DNA of 5,896 bases from Cytophagales bacterium. GTDB lineage: Bacteria > Bacteroidota > Bacteroidia > Cytophagales > Cyclobacteriaceae. Shown one piece after another: positions 1 to 5,798 of this stretch. A program made the translations under genes and the position numbers. The first letter of the stretch is position 1. The number at the start of each line of letters is the position of its first letter. A model generated the notes under the pieces. It was not told the DNA's origin. It saw only the letters and a program-made list of their open reading frames with translations, and searched no databases. Location of the stretch: the NCBI GenBank assembly GCA_003500135.1, contig DNTA01000025.1, forward strand, positions 1 through 5,896, read 5' to 3'.

Positions 1-1
1 T

Positions 2-541
2 CAATGTGCGAAACTTGAGTATTTTATTAACCGGGTGGAAAAGATCGTTCAAAAATATGGAAAGCAAATGATAGGGTGGGATGAAATAGCCAACGCCGAC
101 CTCGATTCTAATTCTGTGGCGCAGTTTTGGTGGCATACCGAAAATATAGAAACCGCAATATCAAAGGGAATGAAAACAATCCTTTCTCCAGCCAATAAAA
201 CATATCTGGATATGAAGTACGACTCTACCACTCAAATAGGATATAACTGGGCTGGCTATATTCCGGTAGATTCGGCTTATAACTGGCGCCCCGAATCCTA
301 TGCGCCAACAGAAAATATTTTGGGCATTGATGCGCCTTTGTGGTCAGAGACGATGAATACTACCGACGAACTGGAGTATCTGGCATTTCCGCGTTTGATC
401 GGATATGCCGAGTTGGGCTGGACCATTCAGGAAAACCGCATTTGGTCAGATTACAAGCGTCGCCTGGCCCTTCAGGCTAAATTTCTAGAGCAGATGGAGG
501 TGAATTACTATCGTTCACCATTAATTGATTGGGTGCAATAG
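2..541 (+). CDS. GH20 beta-N-acetylhexosaminidase, C-terminal part (5' end outside window)
   Basis: The frame is open from the left edge, so the GTG at 35 is an internal valine codon and not a start. About 179 residues are visible. They match the second half of a GH20 (beta/alpha)8 barrel. GWDEI (Trp at 77-79) is the conserved tryptophan segment. YLDMKY supplies the Tyr and Asp that in Streptomyces plicatus Hex (Tyr393, Asp395) contact the N-acetyl group and the sugar. LWSE (Trp at 341-343) supplies the Trp/Glu pair (Trp442, Glu444 there). FPRLIGYAELGW is the usual last barrel segment. The catalytic Asp-Glu pair (HxGGDE motif) lies upstream, outside the window. The family removes terminal GlcNAc or GalNAc from chitin fragments and glycans by substrate-assisted retaining hydrolysis, usually in the periplasm or outside the cell. 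The protein stops soon after the barrel (YYRSPLIDWVQ), without the extra C-terminal domain many Bacteroidota homologues carry. Family call is firm; substrate is unknown. Confidence 0.95.
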   Translation, partial: QCAKLEYFINRVEKIVQKYGKQMIGWDEIANADLDSNSVAQFWWHTENIETAISKGMKTILSPANKTYLDMKYDSTTQIGYNWAGYIPVDSAYNWRPESYAPTENILGIDAPLWSETMNTTDELEYLAFPRLIGYAELGWTIQENRIWSDYKRRLALQAKFLEQMEVNYYRSPLIDWVQ

Positions 542-670
542 AGTGTTCTATTTTTAAAGGCGTCAGATCATTAACTACCTTTACTATTGCTGCCGGAATA
601 ATTTTGAATCAACAGATACTTTTATAATGGACCAACCAAAACTGGTTTCGTGATAAGTAACCTCAATGTA
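542..670. other. Convergent intergenic gap with only weak hairpins
   Basis: This gap separates the stops of the GH20 gene and the AsmA-like gene. Two weak inverted repeats are visible. AACCA/TGGTT (634-638 and 643-647, loop of 4) could be a feeble bidirectional terminator, but it has no long T-run on either side. TAAGTAA/TTACTTA (654-660 and 671-677, loop of 10) overlaps the stop codon of the minus-strand gene. Neither is convincing as an intrinsic terminator. Confidence 0.4.
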
Positions 671-3600
671 TTACTTACCTTTATCTTTCCCCAGTGAAAT
701 GTTGTAGTCTTCCGGAGTGCCTTCAATTTTAATATTGAGAAACCTGGTTCTTTTGTTTTCGTCCCTGTACTGAATTTCATCGACCTGGCCGGAGGTGTCC
801 TGCTCTTTTTTACCAAAAAGCTTTTGCATACCGGCCCTCGTAACAACTTTCAAAGGGATCCTGAGATAATACTCCATGGATAAATCCATATCCTGTTGAC
901 CGGAAACTTCAAAGTAGCCAATAGATGAATTAATGTTCATTGAAGGAATCTGAAGTTTGCCATTGTGCAGGTCAAGCCGGTTTTCAAGGGTATCAAAACG
1001 AACGTACTCCAGGTTTTTATCACTAAAATAGCTTGATAAGGCATCGAAGGCAGGGTAGTGGTTCAGGCTGCCATCTACCACTCTGAAGTCGATGTGTAAT
1101 TCCGAATCGTCAATGATGGGCGCCATATCGGCGTGCATATGTACTTTGCCGGTAAGTGAACCACTGAGCTTGCCATGTAAATTTTCGGAGATGAGGTGGT
1201 CCTGCCCGAAATTTTCAAACTTAAACAGCAACTTATCCAGGTCAATTTGACTGATTTGCATTTCCGGACTGAAATAGATGGATTTTGGATCGGTACCATT
1301 AAAGTAGCCCTTTAGGCCTATGCTTCCGCCTGCAGTGTAAACTGACATGGTGTCGATATAGATATAGTGGTCCTGCTTCATGCGGCCCTTCATAATAAAA
1401 GTGTCGAGCAAATGACGGTGATAATTCAGGTGATCAATATCAATGTTGAAATCCATATTGATAAAAGGTATTTCAAACAGGTTATATCCGGCTTCATGGT
1501 CTTCCGGCGTCATTACTTTATCAGGGGGAGGCGGATTATAAGCAAATATCTGGTCAAAATCGAGATATGGCGCCTTTAATGAGAAAGCATGTTGATGTTT
1601 GGTCGAGTCGTCGGACAGGTCATAGACAAAATCCATGGTAAAATTTGAATTTCCCAGTTTACCTCCCACATGATGGGCTTTAAAAAATACGCTATCGATC
1701 AAAAACCCTCCCCTAAACTCTTCGAAGCGCATGTCATGTACTTTCATATTGGTTTCCAACGCATCGATGGTTACTTGTGAGGCAACTAGCTTTTTATCAA
1801 ATTTCAGGTTCGCATTCCCCTGAATGTGTAAGTCTGTGAATTCCTCATGCCGGTAATCTTCCGGTACATAATTCTCTCCGCCATAGGCAAAGAGGTCATC
1901 CAATTGCAACAATTCCGATTCAAGATGAAAATCCATGGTCGTTAAACCTACCGGTTGTTCTTCAAACCACAGGTCGTAGTTTTCCAGCCGGCCATTGAAG
2001 TGGAAATCACTCTCATCGATCATACCGGTGAAGTCGATCACTCTGAAATCGCGCTCATCGATCATGATATCCGCATTAAAGTCGTGCAATTTGTGGGGAT
2101 ATTTCGTCATATTGGCATGAAGTTGTTCAATAAAAAACTCTCCGATGGGTAAATTGGGCGATTCAGTGAAAGCCCTTGCCGAGCTGTTGAATTTAAAGCA
2201 TGTGCGAAAATCAGTAATCACCTCTTCGATAACGGCGCTATCTCCTTTTAAGGTTGTGAGTTCATTTAAATCGATTTTTGAAGAGGTGATGTCCAAAACT
2301 GCTTCTACCGGCAGGTCGGTATGGTGCAAAATAGCGGGTAAATCTGAGATACTGGCAGTTATGGAAATATCCGACTGGCCCACTTTGGCTTCAAGCCTTT
2401 TGATTTCAGCTTCATGACCATCCATGGTGATGTCAACATTGACATTTCGAATGGGCAGGGGATACTGATCGCTATTGAAGTCCATATCTTCAATTTTCAA
2501 TACGGTGTAATAGGATTCATTAAGTTTTTCAATACTTTTTTCAGGTTGGTCCAGGTCAATGATATCGTGGAAGTTCATAGTGAGCGACATTTTTCCACTG
2601 ACATCCCTGAGATTGTTAATATTTAAGAAGCCGGCCAAAAAATCGAGGTTAAATTCCGAAGTAAGTTCCAGGTTAATATCGGGCGATTCAAAGTTGACCA
2701 CATTGAGCTTGCCACTGAAATTACCAGCTTCCGGTTTAGCTGAAAAGTCCTGAATACTTATCTCCATCGTGGTGACATCTCGCTGTTCGCCATTGGTAAA
2801 GTGGCCTTTAAAATATAGGTCTTCCACGGTTTTGTTAACTTCGGTATTACTAACAAAAGCTTCTGCACAACCAAAATCTATATTGACAGCCGGATTATGG
2901 CCATTGATCGACTTGCCTTTTATATCGGCTTCAAAGTAAATTTGTCCACCATTTTCGTAACGGTTCAGCACAGGGGTTAGCTCTTCAGGGGCAAAAGCCA
3001 GAAAAAGATCAAAATTTGGTTTGTTGCCCTTAAAGTGCAGGTCGAGCCTCATATCATCATCTACATCTACTTCTCCTTCCATTTGAAACAGGGCATTTTC
3101 AACAATCAGTTCGGAAGGTGTGATCTGCAATTTGTTGGAAGTGGTATTAAAGTCCAGTTGGGTTTTTAGTCCAATGTTTTTATTGTGTAAAAACGTGGTG
3201 TCGCCGTCTGCGATAAGATTAAAGATAAGCTTGCTGTCCAGTTCAATAAAGGTGTGTTCACTTGAAGTTTTAAACCTGGATTTCGCGTTGTTGATATACG
3301 CTTCAGCAAGAAGATTATTTGCCTCATTCAGCTTTAAAAGATCAATTTCTTTTAAATAAACAGCGTTAAGCTCAAGGTGGAGATGATCATTTGAAGGCAC
3401 ATTGGTCTCTGAAACATTGGAAGACAGGGCATTGGACATGTTGAATGAGCCATCGGTATGCTGAACAAGTTTAATAAATCCACCTTCCAGGCGAATAGCT
3501 TTAATATTGTAGCCCCCTTTTAATAATGACCATACATCGAAGCCTATGTAGGCATCTTTTATATGGAGCAGGATAGAACTGTTCTCGTTTTTACCTTCAT

Positions 3601-3841
3601 ACACTTTTACATTTTCGAGGTCAATGGAAACGTAAGGGAAGTTGGCAAAAGGTGAAATATGACTACCTTCTACTTCCAGTTTTCCTCGAAAATCTTTATT
3701 GAGGTAATTGACCATTTCCCGAACAATAGATTGTTGATTGGTATAGACGATGCCAATTCCGATAGCGGGAATAACCAGAGCAATGATGAAGAAAAGGATA
3801 ATACCTCTTATCCAGGATTTCTTTTTAAGCAGTGAAGCCAT
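671..3841 (-). CDS. AsmA-like membrane-anchored periplasmic protein (putative bridge-like lipid transfer protein)
   Basis: The product has 1056 residues. A short basic N-terminus is followed by one membrane helix (about residues 13-33) and then a long periplasmic part rich in alternating beta-strand patterns. Residues about 53-83 (GKLEVEGSHISPFANFPYVS, then DLENVKVYEG) and 92-140 (an amphipathic strand region ending GSFNMSNAL) are the typical AsmA N-terminal region. Residues about 840-1000, with repeated strands such as GKLSGSLTGKVHM, a DGSLNHYPAFDAL segment and GYFEVSGQ, resemble the AsmA-like C-terminal region. The tail (about 1005-1056) is charged. The E. coli relatives (AsmA, TamB, YhdP, YdbH) are inner-membrane-anchored beta-groove proteins; several help move phospholipids to the outer membrane. 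The same role here is an inference. The ATG at 3841 is chosen because the membrane anchor follows directly; an ATG at 3845 is out of frame. The gene stands alone, convergent with GH20 and divergent from the 386-residue gene. No frameshift is seen. Confidence 0.88.
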   Translation of the reverse strand: MASLLKKKSWIRGIILFFIIALVIPAIGIGIVYTNQQSIVREMVNYLNKDFRGKLEVEGSHISPFANFPYVSIDLENVKVYEGKNENSSILLHIKDAYIGFDVWSLLKGGYNIKAIRLEGGFIKLVQHTDGSFNMSNALSSNVSETNVPSNDHLHLELNAVYLKEIDLLKLNEANNLLAEAYINNAKSRFKTSSEHTFIELDSKLIFNLIADGDTTFLHNKNIGLKTQLDFNTTSNKLQITPSELIVENALFQMEGEVDVDDDMRLDLHFKGNKPNFDLFLAFAPEELTPVLNRYENGGQIYFEADIKGKSINGHNPAVNIDFGCAEAFVSNTEVNKTVEDLYFKGHFTNGEQRDVTTMEISIQDFSAKPEAGNFSGKLNVVNFESPDINLELTSEFNLDFLAGFLNINNLRDVSGKMSLTMNFHDIIDLDQPEKSIEKLNESYYTVLKIEDMDFNSDQYPLPIRNVNVDITMDGHEAEIKRLEAKVGQSDISITASISDLPAILHHTDLPVEAVLDITSSKIDLNELTTLKGDSAVIEEVITDFRTCFKFNSSARAFTESPNLPIGEFFIEQLHANMTKYPHKLHDFNADIMIDERDFRVIDFTGMIDESDFHFNGRLENYDLWFEEQPVGLTTMDFHLESELLQLDDLFAYGGENYVPEDYRHEEFTDLHIQGNANLKFDKKLVASQVTIDALETNMKVHDMRFEEFRGGFLIDSVFFKAHHVGGKLGNSNFTMDFVYDLSDDSTKHQHAFSLKAPYLDFDQIFAYNPPPPDKVMTPEDHEAGYNLFEIPFINMDFNIDIDHLNYHRHLLDTFIMKGRMKQDHYIYIDTMSVYTAGGSIGLKGYFNGTDPKSIYFSPEMQISQIDLDKLLFKFENFGQDHLISENLHGKLSGSLTGKVHMHADMAPIIDDSELHIDFRVVDGSLNHYPAFDALSSYFSDKNLEYVRFDTLENRLDLHNGKLQIPSMNINSSIGYFEVSGQQDMDLSMEYYLRIPLKVVTRAGMQKLFGKKEQDTSGQVDEIQYRDENKRTRFLNIKIEGTPEDYNISLGKDKGK

Positions 3842-4263
3842 TCATGTAAAAAGTTAAAAGATTTGACAACTTATAAAAAAGCTAAAATTGAGTCAAGCGT
3901 TTTGTGTGATGCACGGAGTAAGCTAAAACGGAATTCATCGCATTGGCCTTGCTTTTGAGGTTAGTTCCAATGGATTTATTCCCGAAATTGAGCCTTTTCA
4001 TCTGTTGAGGCAATACGACCGGCAAGTATATTCCCTTATTTTATTTGCGCATACGGTCAGGATCATTACAAAAAATTTAATCAGGAAAAAAATGCCAAGG
4101 ATGTGAAAGTTGTGCTTTTGGGTTACGTGTTATGCCAAAATTACGCATTATTAATATGAGAGAAACAGGATATTAACTATTTTGTAATTACTTACTATGG
4201 AAGATGAAGGTTAGGGTTTTATGGGAAAGTTCAATTATACGAAATAAACTAATCTGAATAATT
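3842..4263. other. Divergent intergenic region, possibly holding a gene remnant
   Basis: This 422-base stretch lies between the starts of the AsmA-like gene and the 386-residue gene and should contain both promoters. No intact gene was found. Two overlapping plus-strand frames are open without a usable early start: 3927-4106 (stop TGA 4104-4106) and 3992-4159 (stop TGA 4157-4159). Both read rather like protein, for example IPEIEPFHLLRQYDRQVYS in the first and YGQDHYKKFNQEKNAKDV in the second. They cannot both be real across their overlap, and neither was recognised. No clear promoter for the downstream gene was seen; TATTTTG at 4178-4184 is only a partial -7 match. The last 60 bases or so before the ATG at 4264 are AT-rich and look like an ordinary leader. 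Confidence 0.5.
3866..3896 (-). promoter_or_regulatory. Possible Bacteroidota-type promoter of the AsmA-like gene
   Basis: Reading the minus strand, TTG at 3896-3894 is followed after 20 bases by TAAGTTGT at 3873-3866. This approximates the Bacteroidota consensus TTTG, 19-21 bases, TAnnTTTG, with mismatches in the -7 element. Transcription would begin near 3860, giving a leader of about 20 bases before the ATG at 3841. The region just before the ATG is A/T-rich without a clear Shine-Dalgarno sequence, which is normal in this phylum. AT-rich DNA gives such matches easily, so this is tentative. Confidence 0.3.
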
Positions 4264-5424
4264 ATGTTTTCTAGAGCTATCTACCAAATTTTATTACTTG
4301 TTGTAATTCTCTTTTTACTTGCCCTACACTCGTGTACCTTGTTAAAAATCGAAAGTGCCGACCGACCCTTATCGATCAACGATATCAATACAAGGTATTT
4401 GGTACAGTCTTATGCAATGGAGGCCTTACTTTTGAGTGAAAGCGCTCTTGACAGTATTATGATGTTATCGAAAGAACCGGATATACGACTGGAAGCTTTA
4501 AAATGGAAACTCAAAATGACCACACAGCTCAGGAAGCAAAGCTTTCAACCCATACCCAGGGTTTCGCTAACCGATACCTGGGCTTACCTGATTTGCGTGC
4601 GCGACTATATAGCAACAGAAACTGAGGCGCCAGTTTTAGGCGAGTATCAATCTATTTTTGTTAATGCGTGCGAAATAAACGTTCAGGGAATTGAACGAAT
4701 AGCGGTCAATACTTTGAATAAGAGAGAATATCCGCGGTACAAAGAATTTGTGGAAGCATATGCTGAACAGCATCCTCTTACCGCTGAAAACGAATTATAT
4801 TACAAGCCCATCAGAAAGGATTACCTGGCATTCAAACAGGTTCCGGACAGTTTGGCTATCCAAACGGTAGGTACGCTTTCACAGGTAGTAGCCGATGCCT
4901 CTAACAAATTGGATTACACTTCCGAGTTAGCGGGTAAAAAACTGGCGTGGCGCACCGAACTTTTTATAAAAGAAAATGGGTTAGATTCTGCGTCGCTGGA
5001 AAAAAGATTTGGCATCCTGGAAAACGAACTTATGCGGCTGGTAAATGTAGCTGAAAACTCGCCCGAAATCTTGTCGGAGGCGGTTGAGGATTTCAGATAT
5101 CGGGTGCAGCCCTTATTTAGGGGGTTAAACACCAGGATTGAGCAGGCTGTTTCAAGCCTATCCCGCGATCGTGCAGCATTGGACCGGATGATTTTAAGAG
5201 AACGAGTAGCCCTGGATACTATAATCCAGCGCGAGCGCGAGGCAATCGTGCTGGAGGCCAAGGGAATAGCGGATAGCGGAATCAAAAGCGCCATGAAAGA
5301 AGTTAACCGGATGATCAGGAATGTTTTGTTTTTTGTAGCGCTTGCCTTGCTCATCGTACTTGGTTTGCCTTTCTATTTCGGTTATCTAACGGGCAAGCGT
5401 TCCGCTAAACAGAAAAAGGCATAA
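4264..5424 (+). CDS. Envelope protein of unknown function with coiled coil and C-terminal membrane helix
   Basis: I do not recognise a named family for this 386-residue protein. The N-terminus (residues 1-24) is a hydrophobic stretch ending LLALHSC, so Cys24 could be a lipoprotein acylation site. The lipobox is imperfect (His at -2), and an uncleaved membrane anchor is the alternative. Residues about 30-290 look mainly alpha-helical, with TSELAGKKLAWRTELFIKEN (about 219-238) as a striking segment. Residues 303-335 hold three degenerate 11-residue units beginning RAALDRMILRE, RVALDTIIQRE and REAIVLEAKGI, pointing to a hendecad coiled coil. A second membrane helix spans about residues 353-375, followed by a basic tail (GKRSAKQKKA) that should face the cytoplasm. 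The domain between would then be periplasmic, tied to the inner membrane. The ATG at 4264 is the first start after an in-frame TGA at 4255-4257; no Shine-Dalgarno is visible. It is transcribed divergently from the AsmA-like gene. A structural or scaffolding role is only a guess. Confidence 0.85.
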   Translation: MFSRAIYQILLLVVILFLLALHSCTLLKIESADRPLSINDINTRYLVQSYAMEALLLSESALDSIMMLSKEPDIRLEALKWKLKMTTQLRKQSFQPIPRVSLTDTWAYLICVRDYIATETEAPVLGEYQSIFVNACEINVQGIERIAVNTLNKREYPRYKEFVEAYAEQHPLTAENELYYKPIRKDYLAFKQVPDSLAIQTVGTLSQVVADASNKLDYTSELAGKKLAWRTELFIKENGLDSASLEKRFGILENELMRLVNVAENSPEILSEAVEDFRYRVQPLFRGLNTRIEQAVSSLSRDRAALDRMILRERVALDTIIQREREAIVLEAKGIADSGIKSAMKEVNRMIRNVLFFVALALLIVLGLPFYFGYLTGKRSAKQKKA

Positions 5425-5448
5425 GGGTTACACGTGTAATAACCCCTT
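5423..5448. repeat. Palindrome and hairpin directly after the stop codon
   Basis: TTACACGTGTAA (5428-5439) is a perfect 12-bp palindrome four bases past the TAA at 5422-5424. The same stretch can also form a longer hairpin, GGGTTA (5425-5430) with TAACCC (5440-5445), extended by AA/TT with one bulged base. It is not followed by a T-run, so it is a poor intrinsic terminator. It could stabilise the 3' end of the mRNA or bind a dimeric regulator; neither is shown. Confidence 0.6.
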
Positions 5449-5619
5449 AGGTGGACCGGACGCCTTGTCAATAATTATAATGGGTAAAAGAGATGTTCTG
5501 AAATTGCGATTAAAGCTCGAACTGAAACGAAGATAAGGTGCATAAAATCCGTAATATGGGTTATTTGGCCAACAAAATCTATACAAGAAATAGTTTTTTT
5601 AGAAATAAAATTGGTAATA

Positions 5620-5630
5620 GGGTTAAACCC
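5620..5630. repeat. Short palindrome GGGTTAAACCC
   Basis: Two 5-base arms, GGGTT and AACCC, surround a single A. It is the first member of the palindrome cluster and shares its AACCC/GGGTT arms with the palindrome at 5779-5790. It is too tight to fold as an RNA hairpin, so if it has a function, protein binding to duplex DNA is more likely. Confidence 0.6.
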
Positions 5631-5638
5631 AAATTCAG

Positions 5639-5663
5639 CAATAGGGCAGGATTTGCCCTATTG
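5639..5663. repeat. Perfect 10-bp inverted repeat, 5-base loop
   Basis: CAATAGGGCA (5639-5648) pairs exactly with TGCCCTATTG (5654-5663) around a GGATT loop. As RNA this is a stable hairpin on either strand. There is no T-run after it on the plus strand, so it is not a classic terminator. Its CAATAG end recurs in the 18-bp inverted repeat at 5732-5781. Confidence 0.75.
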
Positions 5664-5666
5664 GCC

Positions 5667-5730
5667 GACGAAAACCCGGTTTTGTCGGGATAAACCCTGA
5701 CAAAACCGCCTTATATTGGCGGTTTTCGTC
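5667..5730. repeat. Four-arm nested inverted repeats with alternative pairings
   Basis: There are four arms: A 5667-5676 (GACGAAAACC), B 5677-5686 (CGGTTTTGTC), C 5699-5708 (GACAAAACCG) and D 5721-5730 (GGTTTTCGTC). A pairs perfectly with D and B pairs perfectly with C (10 bp each), giving a nested structure. Alternatively C, extended to 5702-5710, pairs with 5718-5726, overlapping D (9 bp), while A pairs with B through AAAACC/GGTTTT. The loop between B and C contains a further GGG/CCC match. Two exclusive foldings are therefore possible. Confidence 0.75.
5702..5726. terminator. Probable bidirectional intrinsic terminator
   Basis: AAAACCGCC (5702-5710) and GGCGGTTTT (5718-5726) form a perfect 9-bp stem around TTATATT. 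On both strands it reads as an A-run, a GC-rich stem and a T-run, which is the form of a bidirectional rho-independent terminator. It sits between the converging 386-residue gene and the right-edge gene, where one is expected. It lies 277 bases past the first stop and 72 bases past the second. The T-run is only four bases before an interruption, so efficiency is uncertain. Confidence 0.6.
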
Positions 5731-5731
5731 A

Positions 5732-5781
5732 TTTTGCAATAGAAAATTTAGTTTATAACCCGAAAATTTTCTATTGCAAAA
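5732..5781. repeat. Perfect 18-bp inverted repeat, 14-base spacer
   Basis: TTTTGCAATAGAAAATTT (5732-5749) is exactly complementary in reverse to 5764-5781, with spacer AGTTTATAACCCGA. It starts right after the four-arm structure and lies 17 bases beyond the stop of the right-edge minus-strand gene. Neither strand has a T-run after the stem, and the stem is AT-rich, so it is not a typical terminator. It could be a 3' stabilising hairpin, a cruciform-forming site or an inverted pair of binding sites. Confidence 0.85.
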
Positions 5782-5790
5782 CCCGGGTTT
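5779..5790. repeat. Perfect 12-bp palindrome AAACCCGGGTTT
   Basis: The sequence is its own reverse complement and overlaps the right arm of the 18-bp inverted repeat by three bases. It contains a CCCGGG core and the recurring AACCC/GGGTT word. With no loop it is better suited to binding a dimeric protein on duplex DNA than to forming an RNA hairpin. Confidence 0.75.
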
Positions 5791-5798
5791 AATGCCGT

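Larger units (their letters stand above)
5425..5798. other. Structured convergent intergenic region rich in palindromes
   Basis: This 374-base region lies between the convergent ends of the 386-residue gene and the right-edge minus-strand gene. Positions 5449-5615 show no strong structure. They contain two short ATG frames, 5480-5536 (18 residues, MGKRDVLKLRLKLELKRR) and 5556-5693 (45 residues). The second runs through the hairpins and is probably not coding. From 5620 to 5790 inverted repeats follow each other almost without gaps; the main ones are listed separately. AACCC or its complement GGGTT occurs at 5425, 5441, 5558, 5620, 5626, 5673, 5693, 5757, 5780 and 5785. Confidence 0.7.

Noticed and set aside
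35..541. GTG at 35 as the start of a complete 168-residue protein
   Set aside because: The frame is open to the left edge and the upstream residues (LEYFINRV) continue the GH20 domain, so the gene begins outside the window.
622..1299. Two 74-residue minus-strand frames at 622-846 and 1075-1299
   Set aside because: They overlap the AsmA-like gene on the same strand in another frame and resemble no protein.
1367..3359. Several plus-strand frames of 64-90 residues opposite the AsmA-like gene
   Set aside because: All lie antisense to a single uninterrupted 1056-codon frame with clear family features.
4914..5354. 146-residue minus-strand open frame inside the 386-residue gene
   Set aside because: It is antisense to a convincing gene with membrane segments and coiled coil, and its translation is serine-rich and low in character, as expected of a shadow frame.
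5556..5693. 45-residue plus-strand frame through the palindrome cluster
   Set aside because: It runs through stem-loops that explain the sequence better, and the residues show no family-like pattern. It is only mentioned in the region entry.
5620..5790. Integron attC site or CRISPR repeats
   Set aside because: The arms do not match the attC core sites (RYYYAAC/GTTRRRY arrangement), and the repeats are not regularly spaced direct repeats with spacers.
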